Assembly: GCA_964035545.1 (NCBI GenBank)
Contig: OZ037772.1
Location: 5,483,733 to 5,543,732 of the forward strand
Length of the DNA: 60,000 nucleotides
Direction: 5' to 3'
DNA from: Bugula neritina
Lineage: Eukaryota > Bryozoa > Gymnolaemata > Cheilostomatida > Bugulidae
Made by a program: the position numbers and the translations under genes. The notes under the pieces were generated by a model. That model made no database searches and was not told where the DNA came from. It saw only the letters and a list, made by a program, of their open reading frames with translations. Of the stretch, positions 1 through 13,900 are shown one piece after another; within the stretch, counting starts at the first letter, position 1, and every line of letters begins with the position of its first letter.

Positions 1-26
1 TATATATATATATATATATATATATG
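1..26. repeat. (TA)n microsatellite
   Basis: The window opens in an uninterrupted run of TA dinucleotides that continues off the left edge. Confidence 0.95.
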
Positions 27-1194
27 ATGTAAAACTTGATTTCAAAATATTTTCTCTTATGCAAATTATTTTGATCTTCTATACTGACTAAACTTCTGTT
101 TACAATTATTATGCCCAATTAATTGCGTATGTTTTCCTTCTTACAAATAACTGATGCATCAAATTAATATGAACAGATTGCTGTTTGATATGAAGCTGTT
201 TTCAGTTATGATATGATAGGTACTTTTACCATAAGCATACTTATTTTATTTATATAGAGAATAACATACGACTAACAATCTGAGTGCAGCTATAAGCTAG
301 TTTACGCTTTTTCTCTAACATTTATGCTGAAATAAAAATAGTATATAAGCTTAAAAGATATGCCGGCTGTTGAGTATTTTCCTGAATATTGCTAATATTT
401 CTACAAAACTAAACTACTCTCCACAAGGTAGAAAAAGCAAAAACTTTGTACAAAACATCTTCATTCAGAAATATTCCCTAAGTTAGTAAGTCATTTATAT
501 TTGTAATTAAAATATAAGTCATCATTTGAAATTTAAATGTTGTATATTAAAAGAAGAGAAGCCAACACAGGATCTTGCTGTATGCAAGAAGTTACATTTA
601 AGTAAAGTTTTGCCAATCATCACATTCTGCTCAACAAAATTATAAAACATTTCTACAAAGTTAACTTGATCAATTGCTGACATAATATAAATCAAGCTCT
701 ACGTACCATATTGTATAAAATTTAAAGCTTTATTGCAAGTTTTGGCATGCCTTCCGTCTTTACTTGTAAACATTGTACAGAAGATGGTTACTATAGTAAT
801 TAGATTTATAGAATGTGATTAGTTATTTATCATATTATTGTAGGTCAGAGTGGTTTAAGCAACGTGTGAAGGACTATATTTAGTCTGAGTAGTTATGGTA
901 ATACCAGGAGACATGTTCTGTCTTTAATAGTCAACACTATTACATGCCACATCAGCTACAATATTCGTGTATTTTCACTCAACATATACAAGCAACACTT
1001 TATGGAGCTGGTCACATGTTGTAATACTAAACAACAGTAGAAATAATAAATGTGTGTTAATGCGCTTTAACAGTTAGTCACCCTTTCTTTTATTAGTATA
1101 GAAGAAATCAATATTTATCAATAGTTAGCAAACAATGACATTCTATGTGTACAATAAGACCTATGGTTGCTATGAATTAACCTATACAACAGAT
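27..1194 (+). repeat. 5' flank of TRIM/NHL unit A, first of three diverged copies
   Basis: This non-coding flank recurs at 21,500-22,833 (unit B) and 58,380-59,780 (unit C). All three share blocks such as the one around AAACATTGTACA (here ~768, also ~22,787 and ~59,351). The first and third also share the stretch around AACATATACAAGCAACACTT (here ~980, also ~59,565). The copies are diverged but collinear, as expected for tandem duplication of a whole locus. No gene is seen inside. Confidence 0.8.
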
Positions 1195-1360
1195 ACACTA
1201 TTCTGATTGGACACGCAAAAAGGAAGTTAATAACTCCGCCCTAATTGGAAACTCCAGTTCCCTAGAATTAGTCATGAGTTGTTCCATTTAGGACTGGATT
1301 GTTGTAGCATTCAGAGGGGTGACTGAATGCAGCAGAACAATTATTGATCACAAGATACAG
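1195..1360 (+). promoter_or_regulatory. Promoter-like block and probable 5' non-coding exon of TRIM gene A
   Basis: The stretch from CTATTCTGATTGGACAC to about 1310 is matched at 59,788-59,905 better than its surroundings. It carries two inverted CCAAT boxes (GATTGG near 1206 and AATTGG near 1245). No clear TATA box is present here. A good donor (ACAG|GTAATT) follows at 1361, and a matching acceptor (TTGCAG) ends at 1776, six bases before the chosen ATG. The transcript therefore probably starts in this block and splices over a 416-bp intron into the first coding exon. The transcription start is inferred. Confidence 0.5.
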
Positions 1361-1776
1361 GTAATTAGTCTAACTGTTTCATTAATTTGAATTGTCACTT
1401 TTCATTTACACTGATTGCTAATTTATGTAAAACTAAATACATTTGTTCCATTTCAAGTATATTATCATTCATGTAGTTGAACAGCAAAACAATTTTATAC
1501 ATTTTATCATATGTGGCAGTCGGCTGCTTTAAGCGCTCTGGGTGACATGTAGTACCTGTTAGGAGTATTCATATGTGTAGTGTTTGCATATGATGTTGTA
1601 AGTACTTTTGTTACAGTAAGGAAGTTTCCACTACATGGTATATGTTATATAATATAATGTGCATTGGATACCATACTTCTTATGTTTATACTATTCGATA
1701 ATAAATGCATACTATTGCACTAGTGGTTAAATACCTGCAAATAGTTATAGCACTTATACTATTCTATAACTTGCAG

Positions 1777-1940
1777 GATAAAATGGCATCTAAACCACAA
1801 CAAATGGTAAGATGTACTATTTGTTTAACTAAACTCAATCTAGAAGAATGTAAAGCATTACCTTGTACTCACCCACACTGTGACAAGTGTTTGAATAAAT
1901 TCTACGGAAGGCTAAAAGCTCTTAAATGTGGAATATGTCG
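1777..1940 (+). CDS. Gene A exon 1: RING finger
   Basis: The acceptor TTGCAG ends at 1776, and the ATG at 1783 lies in a good context (AAAATGG). An in-frame ATG at 1705 lies upstream of that acceptor, in sequence that looks intronic, so the later start is preferred. The exon encodes the whole C3HC4 RING in about 53 residues with spacing C-x2-C-x13-C-x-H-x2-C-x2-C-x12-C-x2-C. It ends in phase 2 at the donor GTAGGC (1941). The last ~47 bases of this exon recur at 22,992-23,038. Confidence 0.85.
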
Positions 1941-4900
1941 GTAGGCAAATAATATCATAACCTAATCATAGTTTAATAGGTAACATAATGTTATAATAAT
2001 AATTGATAAACATTATTATGTTATATGTAATATTAGGTTACTTACATAATATTATATATTTTATAACAACGTTTATCAATCATATCACGGTTTATGCTAT
2101 GTATAGTACATATCCCAACTTATATATTAATAACAAGTAAAATAAGTAATATTGACATATTTGTATTATAAGATGTTTCATTATAGGAATTTTAATATTC
2201 AGTATATATAATACAATCACGTGCTTTATGTAGATACAGTATTTTAAAGTGGGTTTTCATTGGGACCACAATCGTAGTTGAGGTCATTGGTGCAGCGTTC
2301 TAAAAATTTCAGCGCTTAATACAGAAAGCTATCTTGTTCATCACAATGTCTAATAAAGTTTCGTTACATTTGAAGTCATCATTGGCACTACAGAGCTGCC
2401 AGTCTCAGTTTTTTTTCAATTCAATTTCTTTGTAAGATGAATTGTTCACCATATTATAATGAAGCCATCAGTAAGTAGATTAGGTGGGAAAGTTAGTTCA
2501 TTGTTTGGATATGGAGGTATTTTTTTCAGTTTTTCAACACCTGTCACCTTGTTAGATATAGTCAATGATTTGGATTATAGACAATAGATGAATGTGTTGA
2601 TATGAGGAATGTTAAACAAAATTTTCTTTGTTTTTAATGCTTTTGAAAACTAGTACAACTTTTCTGGTTTTGTGAAGTGTTGATAATATAAGACACAAGA
2701 GACACAAAAAAATTGTGCACAATAGATATATTGTTACATACAATATAACTCTTTTATTTCTTTATTCTATTCCTTTAATTTTTGGTTGCATAACCAAGCC
2801 CTATACAACCCAGTAGCTATGTTTTAAGTCAAATATGTTTTATCAGAGCACAATCTCAATAACAAATGTTTGTACTGCCACATGATTTATTATATGTGGT
2901 CTGCTTATGTAATATAATATATCTTACAATCAGGTGTAATAAATAGATTCACAATCGCAAAATTTGTTTTATTGTGACATTAGTAGGAGTTGTGTGACAA
3001 TATGGCAGCTTTGAGATGAGTCGTAATATATCCTATACTAACAGAGAAATAGTTTGCTTTACTGTGAAGTCAACAGGGATATTGTATGAGACTGTGACAT
3101 GGTAGTATAACCAGAGTGTGAGAATATAGATACAGATAGTTGTGTATCATGAATGATTTACAAGAAGAAAAGGGAACACAGTTAATTGATTGACTGAAAG
3201 TTGAGCAGCAAGCTTTGTTACTAAACCCTTAAGTCAAAGTATTAGAATGTATTCAGGTTGTCAATGGAGACGTTTAAATCAAAAGTTAGTCAGTTCAAGT
3301 TCTCCAATATCATATATTAGAGATCATTGGAGCATATCAATGAGATGTAATGCCTAACTAAACATACTTTGTTATTGAACAACCTGAATGCTATTTGGAA
3401 ATATCTTAGCTTTTCTAGTTATAGAAAGTTGTGAAAATAGAAAAGAACTAAAATAATAAAGCACTTAGAGTTTTACACGATTGTTCTATTGTTATTTTTA
3501 CAATGGAAATCTTTTATTTGTTTACTCTATTATTTTCGTTAATAACTTGTACAATAAAACCATTTTCAAGTAATTGTGTATAGAGTCAAATAAATTTTAT
3601 CAGAATAATTTGTCACAATAGCAAATGCTATGCAAATCTAAGACTGAGTGCTAAATGTGTTTAATCAAAGCTCTCCGTATTGATTCCATTTTACTACGAC
3701 ATGGTTAATGCAAGTTTACATCATCCATAGAATATATATTATTAAAAGTTGCATATGCCGTTTGATATGTTGAGATGTGTAAAATAGGAGCTAGTAAAAA
3801 TTATTTTTCAAAAGACTTTGAGAAATGTTTGTTCAGTCTTCAGATCTATATAGTTGTTCTACAGTGGCTTATAGATGGAAACATTGTTCTCCCTATACAT
3901 AATCAGAAGTTATTGCGTACTGTTGATATGTAAAGAGCCAGCATTACAATATTCTCTTTTTACAGAATCTATGGCACATTGTTCATGTCATAATATATTG
4001 AAATATTCAAACAAATCTCAGTTATACTCTACAGAATATTTGAAGGTTTTTAGACACAAGCAAGTTTGTTATAGAAGCAACTTTGAACTAATTTGAAATT
4101 TTTGATTGCTTGTTGATAAAATTTATAACAGGTTATGGAGCTAGTGGTATTTTAGAATTAATATTAAATATGAATTTTAGGATTTCATTGCATGAAATTT
4201 TCAGCTGCTAGCTTTTAGTGTTACCCAGTCACGTGTATAGTGGGTCTTACATGGGTCTAATTAAAAGAAAACTGTAAACACCAGAGCAGGTATTTTAAGA
4301 TAGGCAGGATTTTAATTCATCAATAATAAATCTACCAACAGATAGTATTTTCCTACACCTTCTTGTATCATAACAAAACTCATACATCATATAATGAATG
4401 TTACAGACAAGTGTTCAATACAACACCTGATAAGTTATCAACTGCGGACCAGATGAAACAGATAGATAAGTCTATACTCTGTGAAGTCTGTACAAAGTCA
4501 GGAGTGAATAATACACCTGCTCTGATGTATTGTTCAGTTTGTTCCAAACTTCTTTGTGCTAAACATGTCATTGTAAGTTAGCACTAATTAATATCTTTGC
4601 CGTGTGTGTTCCTTTATGTGTTATATAACTTGATGGCTGTAGTCACCTGCTTTGTTCCAAAATAATATTAACCCAAAAGCTTTGGGTTTTTTTTATTGTT
4701 TTGTTAAGAAACAATTCGCTGGTTTTACAAAACTCACTATAATATTTTATAAAATAACTTTGCCATTGATTAAACAAAAAATTCATTCATTTTCAGTTAT
4801 GTTCTTACTTGAATTTAGATTTTGCAATATATTGATCAGCAACCATCATTAAGTTGTTATACTTTGAATAAATTGTTATGATCAAATGTACATACAACTC

Positions 4901-7900
4901 TTATTATAGGACTAACTTATAATTGTGACATTCATGCGATTAGCCTTCTATGCTGTGCGCGATAGCTTTGTATTTTTTTGAATGAATTATGTAATTTTGG
5001 TTGTATATCTTATACATTATATCATCAAGACATAGCCATTACGATAAATATAGCTAATACTGTTTTATATATAATGTCATCTATAAAGTAGCTACAATAT
5101 AACTTTGTTATAGGATCATGACGTTGTGTCTGAAGAACATTCTAGAATTAATATGACAGAGTACAAAGCTCGTGCTGCTAAGTTAGAGAAGAGAATGTGT
5201 GAGACACATGCAGACATAGAGTATACTTTGGGTTGTCAAGTCTGTCTCAAACTACTCTGTACTCAATGTGTATCTACAGCTGGTGCATGCATCGATGGTA
5301 AGTTTCAGTTTGTTTTTATTACTTACCATATATAGATTATATGATTCAGGTAGACCACAGCTTGTACCTTACTTGCTAAATGCTTTAGGTAAATCACAGC
5401 ATTCACTACTCACATTGAAAGATTTGACAATGCAACTGGTAGAGGTGTCAGAGTTGAAGACAAGAGAAGACAACTTATCTGGTTATTATAAACAAATAGC
5501 TGCAAACATTGATGAGTTTCGAACTGAAACCAAGAAGCTGCTGATGTTGCTGTGGAAACAGCGTGATGATCAGGTGATTATTACATGGTTTTAAATTTGA
5601 TAATTATAAAGATCATATAGAAACTGTGAGAGTTTGTTTATCGTTCTCTGTATAACCACCTGAGATGAGTTATTTTTCTGGTAGATGCATGATGCAAGAT
5701 GATGGTAGATGCAAGATGGCTATACACTCAGACACTCCTCAAATTTTTCTAGCTTGTCAAACATTTAATGTGACTGTATTTAGATAGCAGCTATTCAACA
5801 GAAGTATGACAAACTGGAGATAGAACTGGTAGAGAAAAGAGAAAAGACTGAGACTCAAGCAGTGAATTTTATGGTAGATGAAGTGGGGGTTAGATACCGT
5901 GAGCTGCATAATCACAGAACAGGAATAGAGGCCAAGTTAGACCAAAGTCATGATGTTAGTTGTAGAGTATGGATAGTAAATGTTAGGACCTGTAGCAGTT
6001 TTATATATTTCAATGTCTTTATACAGTTTCTATTGTATTTATTGTTTCTCTATCGGTAAATAACATCTAAAAATTATATATAAGTAGAAACTGGATCTGG
6101 AATAACCAATAATGGGACCATACTATAACATAGCATGCTGTACAATGCAGGGCTATCTAAAATTTATGTCACCCTTAAAGGCATAAACATAAAATGGTTT
6201 TGCTCAGATATATGAATTAGAGTGAAAAAAACATCTTTTAAATGTCTGTTTTTACACATGCTAAAACATATAGCCTGTAGCAGTTAATGGGACTTCATTG
6301 TGTAATGATTTATAAAAATTTGAAATGAAGTAATTTGAAAAATACCGGTGCAGTGGCCCCATCACAAGCTAAAGTTTATTATAGTGTTGCCCTCACCAGT
6401 ATAATATACCATTTCAGTTGCCTTTGGCCTGAAAAGGTTGGACACCTTTGTACTAACACTATATATGACACTGTATATTATAATACCATAGGATTAATGT
6501 ATAATACAATAATACCATAACACTTATGATACCATAGGATACTGTATAGTAGGGGTAACGGGGGGGGGGGGGCGGCACAACGGTCATAGGGGTACAACAA
6601 GCCGGCAAAATTGTGAGAGAACTTATTGACTTAGAGTCGTGATTTTTTTTTCATAAAAAGGTATTGACATAATTATTCAGCCTTTGTAGTTTCAACACTC
6701 GCAGAACATACGTGTTGAAAAAGCGAGTGAAAAACTGTTTTCACCTACTTTTTGTAAAATTTTTAAGATGTCATTAAAGCTTTATAACTGTTTACACTCA
6801 AAGGCAACAAACCTAGAATTTACTGATATTGTTGCCATTGCTTGTCTCTACATTGCTCAACTTATAGTATAACAGCAAACTCTAAAATAAATTTTCTTTG
6901 AGGCACATTTATGTTCAATTTGGCCATCAGGGGCACAATGGGCCACACTGACCAGGGCACAATGGGCCACCTGATTATAGTACCCTGATCACTGTTTGTT
7001 TTCCCTAAAAGTTGGTTGAAATGTTACTAAAATCTATAGATATAGCCATTTCTGACCTTTTTGTAAAATATCAAAGACATCATGGTAAGACTACAAAACT
7101 ACAAGGTGAAGCTTTCCTAATATATACATCTGGTGAGGTTAAAGCTATGCTATTTTATACATAATACAAAACACTCTGCTGTTGCTACTAGTAGATAGTC
7201 AAGATATTCATTATACATTATATCATTGAGGAAATATACATGTATTTGACTAAAATAAATTGTGGTTTGTTCATTTGCTCCCCCCCCCTCTCCCTTCCGT
7301 ACTCCAGCCACAAACCGAAGACATGCACCTTAGCTACAGTTCATAGAAAAAAAGTCCACTCAGAATTTTGTAGTACATGTTACTAAAGTTTTTTTTCTGA
7401 TAAAAGTTCCTCTGAAGTGTAAATAAACAACATTTTTAGTTCTAAACAGTAATGATAATGGCATCATAAAAACGAGTGATATGCGTTTGATTTTGCCTTC
7501 CTCTGCTATTCGTGGTGGCACAAACTGTACAGTTAAAACATGAATTTTGCTTTAGATCTGAAAGAATATTTTTATATATCTGTAATATTAAATAAATAAA
7601 GATCAGATGCAACAAAATCTGCAAAGTTTCAATATATTTGCTGTGTCCCACCCAGTGTCCACAGGGCACAATAGGCAGATTTTCTCGTCATGAAAATTTC
7701 ATTATTCTGAAAGTTGTGAGAGAGATAGAAACAACAAATTGATACCTGTAATAGACAACAGATGCAGTATTAGGACTAGGGATTGTTGAACTGGTAACTT
7801 AAAAAATAGACGAATGAGAGCAGAAAATGCAAAACTCAACCTGTTGTGCCCCCCCCTCCCGGTTACGCCTATAGTCCACAGGGCACAATAGACAGATTTT

Positions 7901-10900
7901 CTCGTCATGAAAATTTCATTATTCTGAAAGTTGTGAGAGAGATAGAAACAACAAATTGATACCTGTAATAGACAACAGATGCAGTATTAAGACTAAGGAT
8001 TATTGAACTAGTAACTTGAAAAATAGACTAATGAGAGCAAAAAATGCAAAACTCGACCTGTTGTGCCCCCCCCCCCCCGTTACGCCTATAGTCTACGATA
8101 CTGGATAATACCATAGAATACTGTATAATACTGTAGGATGCTGCAGTATAATACCATCTACGATACTGTACAATACTATGTTAGGATACTGTATTTAATA
8201 CCATATAGCACACTGTCAAATTTGCAATCTGTGGTCACTTACTGTACAATTTATTACCATAAACTTCACCCATTAGTTTGTAAAAGTCTGTTTCCCTAAT
8301 GCTGCATTGCAATCTCTATCCTTCAATATTTTGCGTTGCACTGCTGCTTTTTAGATGGCTTTGTTGGTGTGAAATATAGGGGATTGGTGTTGATCACATT
8401 GTCCATACTCAATGCTAGCATTCTCTATAATAGCAGACAACTCCCAAACCCCTGCTATACACAGTGTCACATTGTATGTATATGTAATATTGTTAGGTTG
8501 ACATCATCGAGTCATATCGTGATATGAAGAAGGAGATTGATAGACTGTTGACAGAAGAGATTCCTAAGTTGATAGATTTTGATCTTGTAACATCTGTGAA
8601 ACTCAAAGGTTGGTTTTATATTGTAGTAAACTGTGGGTTTTGAATGCAACTAGTGCCTACATGCTCTAGAGAGAATAAGCCAAGTATCTGAATACGAATG
8701 AAGATAACTTTATTAGCATCAAATACAGCTTATGTGGTCCTACTACCAGCGAGCTCCAGTAGTAGTCTGAATCTACACTGGAACTCGCTGGCTTTATATA
8801 TGTGTGCAGACAAAGACATTCCTTTGTGCCGAGATCGGAGGCCCGAAATGCTGAATTTCGGCATTTCGGGGATCCGAAATGCCGAAACTGGCACCCCGGC
8901 ACTTCGGTAGTCCGATCTGCCGATATTCGGTATATCGGCATTTCGGAAGACCGAAGCGCCGATCTCGGCAGTCTGGAGAGCCGAATCCACTACACACACC
9001 CCCCATCGGAAAGCATACTTTCCGATAAGAGGCGCGCAAAAAACAAAAAAAAAAATAGAAAACAAAAGCACACACAGAGAGTAAAAAAAAAAAAGAAACA
9101 ATAACAATAAACAAAAACACAACACAAGAGGGTACACACCGCGTACACAGACAAGATAACATAAATTACATTTAGTAACACAAAATTTCCTGAAAGGAAT
9201 AATACACATTATTTGCTTACGTATGAACAGTATAATACAAAACAACAATATAACATAAAACACACACGCCCGCCACCATTGTCCAAGGGGGGGGTGAACT
9301 CAATGGTCACTGGGGTGTCTTCGTTCCAAGCGATTCAGGCGTCGCCGGAGCTCCCCCATCTCCTCCTCACACCTGCGGAGACGCCTGCGCAGATACCGGA
9401 CCTCTTCTTCCAACTGGGTTGTCGTTGGCCGCCTGCGTCGGTCAGATGTGCCGGGGCCGGTTGGTGTCCTCTGCTTCTTGCCCGTCGCCAAGGGTCGGGG
9501 GCCCAGGTCCGAGGAGTCGTCCCTGGCGTCCGCTCCGACCCGTGCCAGCACGACCCGAAGTGGTTGGGTGGCCGCCAGTTGGGGGGTGGCGACGGGCTCC
9601 CCCTCCTGCTCTTGGACCGGCCGACACGCGGGGAATCCCTGGGCGAGAGCTGCCCGTCTGCGGGGATCCACCACGTGTGGCAGCACCAGGTCCCGAAATT
9701 CGGGGAAGGTGGTTTCATCCACAGCGAACGTATAGCCCGTGTGGCAGCGTGATATGCGCTGATGTCTCAGCACATAATCACGCTGGTAGCTGTACTCTCC
9801 ACATGGGCAAAATACGTTGAGGAAGTGCTGGGGGGCGTGTACCCGCAGCCGCCGTGAGGAGGAAAACTTCCTCCTGCACTGGTGGCAGATGCGGTTGCCC
9901 GACTCGCCGCACGCCTCACCAATCTTGCGACTGGTCGCTCCTGAAACCCAATACTGGCGGGCGACCAGGGCCCGAGGCAGGGCCAGTATTGGGGCATCCT
10001 CTTCAGTTAGGCCGTCAGGGTGGTCACTTCTGAGTATGCCTTGCTCCTCTCCGGCGGCGAGCTGTAGCTTGACCGGTTTGGAGCTGGGGCTACTCGTGTT
10101 AGTGGTACACACCGCTGAGGTGGGTGTGGCGCCCTGTTGGCTGTTGGAAGCCGGAACAGGGGCCGGTGGAAGAGGGGAGTCGGGCTGACTGGCCTCCTCA
10201 ATATCCATGTGTTCGGCTGAAAGAGATAGCAGAGGCTGTGAAGAGCCGATCTCACTACCGCCGAAATTCGGCACAGGCTTACGAGGGGCTAGATTATGAA
10301 CCGCAGGCCGAGATAAGTCACAAAGAGTGACTGAGCTCACGTCCTGATCTAATAAAAAGTCGAGGGCTGAGTCACCCCCGAGATCCATCTCTGCCTCCGG
10401 TTCTAACGGATTTGATTCTAATAAATCTAATACTGACCAGTCTACATTACTATTAGATCAGCTAGACTCCGCATGGGGAGGATCTAGCCGTAAAGAAATA
10501 CCTGATTGTTTAGTTGGTGATGATCTGCCCATAATTGTATTGAGGTTATCACACTTAGTTTTAGAATTGAAATTTAAATTTAAGTTAGAAGTACGTCTTC
10601 ACAGGATAGTTAAGGGCAACCTTTTAGCTGCAACTACCTTGCTGAGGTTTGCATTGTAATCATATAAGAATTCAGTACCAGTAAAATAAAATCTCACCTA
10701 ATTGTGCTAGAGTCAAAATTTAAAAACTATACTGTAAATCTTCTTTTTTTCCAGGGTAACTTTTTTGGAAATTTCAATTTTCATTTTTTTTTGCAAAGTT
10801 ATAGACAAAAAACTGCCCAATTTTGGCCAATTTTGCCTGAAAAGCTGACTTTTCAGTACCAGTAAAATATCTCAGCAGCAAAGCATGATATCTGAATAAA

Positions 10901-13900
10901 AATTGCACTGCTGGAATCCTGAGATATTTCTCCAGGGTAACTTTTTTTCTTTTTCCAATAGCTCTTCTAGATTGCCCACAAATTGGTGATTTATACACTG
11001 AAAATGCCATATTTTTTCATAGTAAATTAGCAGCGCGCAGTGCTTCACGCTTCAATGAGCACGTAGAGATGAGAAGATATTGGCGCGTACATGCTAATTA
11101 TAGGCTTGCTAGCTGGCAGGATATAATGAATAGCTTGCTTGGTACTTTGTTTATGTACCGCCTATAATGGAATGTTGATAGATAACACAGCCCTAATGAA
11201 GGTTGCTGCTTATTGGTTGTAGTTTGATCTTAGGCTAAACAATTGCAAGTAAGCAACACGCATGCCACCCGCAGAGTAATATTATTCAAGAACCTAAACT
11301 ACATTTTGAGAGAAATTTATGATATTCTTAGTGAGGATGCCCTTAACTATCCTGTGTTGACAGCGTGGTAGTGAAAGTTGAAATGGCCGAGCCTCGTGTT
11401 TTAGAATCACTACCTGCGTTAGTCCGAGCTACGCGACCCGTGGGAAATTCCAAGAAATTTTGAAAAAACAACTCGCGTAAACGCGTGCCCTCCGAATTTC
11501 GGCTTGAAATTTCTTTTTCTTGGTGGAATTCTCTGGGGTAATGGAGGGAATTTCCAACCAAGATAGGGTAGTCATCCGTACTGGATGAACTACTGGCACG
11601 GGGGGGGTAGTTCTAGGTGCCCTACAGCATAGTCTGCCAGATATCTAGGGGGCCTTCTGGCCCTCTGACTCCTTTCCTGCTGTACAGGCGCTGCTGGTGC
11701 TGGTGGCTCTTCAGTTATTGTTGGAGGGGGGTCCCCGCTTTCACCCGTGACATGGGTGGGGGTGTCTTCCCCCTGGAGGGGTGGTGGTCCTAGGGCTTGC
11801 TGTCGTTCTTGTTCCCGCTCCTCTCTCTGTTGTCGCTCCAGCTGTTCCAACAGGGCGGCTTGCTCCTGGTCCGCCTCTCTGGGGACCACAATTTCTACCT
11901 CTCGAGGGCGGGTAGCCTGCCCTCGACCGCTGGGTTGGCGGTTGGGCTCTAGGAGGGGTGGGGCTTGACCCATCGCGTCTGGGCTGGCCTGGTACGGCTT
12001 CACGCTTCTCGCTCTGGACTGAGACCTGCCCAGAGCGCTCCACATGGTACGTATGGTTCGGCAGCACCTCCACCACGCAGTAGGGACCGACGAACTTGGG
12101 CTGAAGCTTAGCCGACTGTCCGCGTCGCCTACGATAGCTCACCATTCAGACCCAGTCTCCCACCTGGTACAACGGGGGCTCTTCCGAGTCCTCTGTGCGG
12201 GTCTGCCACTGCTGGGTACGCAGTGCATCATGAGCTTTGCCCATGATGTCTATCAGACCCTCCACATATTCGTGTACCGGTGACTCGGGGGCAGGAACAT
12301 GGTATGTCAGGTGTTCCGGAACCCGCGTCTCTCGGCCTAGCATCAGGAAGTTTGGGGTCTCCTGCGTGGCGGAGTGTGGTGTGCTGCGGTAGGCCCGCAT
12401 GATTTGCGGTAGCACCAGGTCCCATTCTTCCTGACCTCGACCAAGGAGCAGGCTCCTGAGGGCGTCACCCAACATCCTGTTGTTCCTCTCGACGACTCCG
12501 TTCCCTTGCGGGTGATATGGGGTGGTCCGACTCTGGTTCAACCCCCATATCCGGCAGAGGTCTCCCATGAGCTGGGACTGGAACTGGGCACCCTGGTCCG
12601 TATGTATCTGCTCGGGTAAACCGAGGTAACAGAACACATGTTGGTCCAGGGTCCGGGCCACCGTGGGGGCCGTTGCGTCTGGAATAGCCAGAGCATCTGC
12701 CAACCGGGTGAAGTGGTCCGTGAGCACCAGTATCCAGGTGTTCCCTCTGGCGGATAAGGGCATAGGTCCCACGAGATCTACCGCCACTACTTGCCACGGT
12801 CGACCAGCGTATAGCCGGCGTCGACCAGTGGTTTCCGTGGGGCAGCCATGCTTGCTAGCTTGGCAGACCTCGCATTGCCGTACCCGCAGTCGTACATCCC
12901 GAGTCATTCCGGGTCAATACCAACGCAGCCGCAGAAACCTGATGACCAGACTGACTCCAGAGTGAGCCTGCTTATGGGTGTCCCAGATCAGTTCCCGTCG
13001 GAGGGCACGTGGACAGACGAGGCGGTCCCTCTCCTGCTGACGGTTTTTTGCTGCTAACGTTATCATCAGGAGGCCATCAAGACTGACCTTGAGGGCGTCC
13101 CAGCGACGACAGAGGAGGTGGAACTCAACGTCTCTCTGCCGCTGCTGTTCCTCGCTAGGTCGTCGGCCCTCCTTCTTGGCCCGGAAGATGTCCGCTACCG
13201 CGCCGGGTAGAGTCTCCTGGAGTCGGCACAGCTCCTTGACGTTCTGGTACACAGTGGGGTTGGCGTGAAGCGCCTGGACGTCGTCTGAGTGGGTTTCGGT
13301 CCGAAGATGGCCGTGCTCCCACCGATAGACGGCGCCCTCCCCTAACTCTGTTTCCACGTCAAGGCGAGTGGGTCCACCGTCCCGCTTCTCAATGTGCAGG
13401 CACTGCTTACAGTCCTCTACCGGCCGGTGGCTCATGCCATCGGCGTTCCCGTGCTTCCGGCCAGCACGGTGCTCTATCCGGTAAGAGAACTCGGCAAGAA
13501 TCTCTAGCCAACGAGCCACCTGGCTCGAGGGCTCTGCACGTTTACACAGCCATATCAGTGATGCATGGTCTGTTCGCAAACGGAACGTTCTCCCATACAG
13601 ATATGGCCGAAAGTGCTTGACCGCCTTGACTACTGCTAGGAGTTCCTTCCTAGTGGTGCAGTAGTTCTTCTCGGCGGCCGCGAGAGTCTTGCTGTAGTAA
13701 GCCACGACCACCTCACTTCCACCCTGGACTTGAGACAGGACAGCTCCCACGCTGTGGTCGCTGGTGTCGGTGTCCAGGATGTACTCTTGGGCTGGGTCAG
13801 GATGCGCCAGAATTGGCGCCTCCATTAGCCGCTGCTTGAGGTGGTCAAATGCCTGCTGCTCCTCCTGTGTCCACTGCCACCGGACCCCCTTTGCGGTCAG

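Noticed and set aside
1705-1782. Upstream in-frame ATG for gene A
   Set aside because: A good acceptor (TTGCAG, 1776) lies between it and the RING, so this stretch is most likely intron.
9213-10330. Several + strand open frames opposite the zinc-finger ORF
   Set aside because: GC-rich antisense shadows of the retrotransposon ORF; no recognisable domain.
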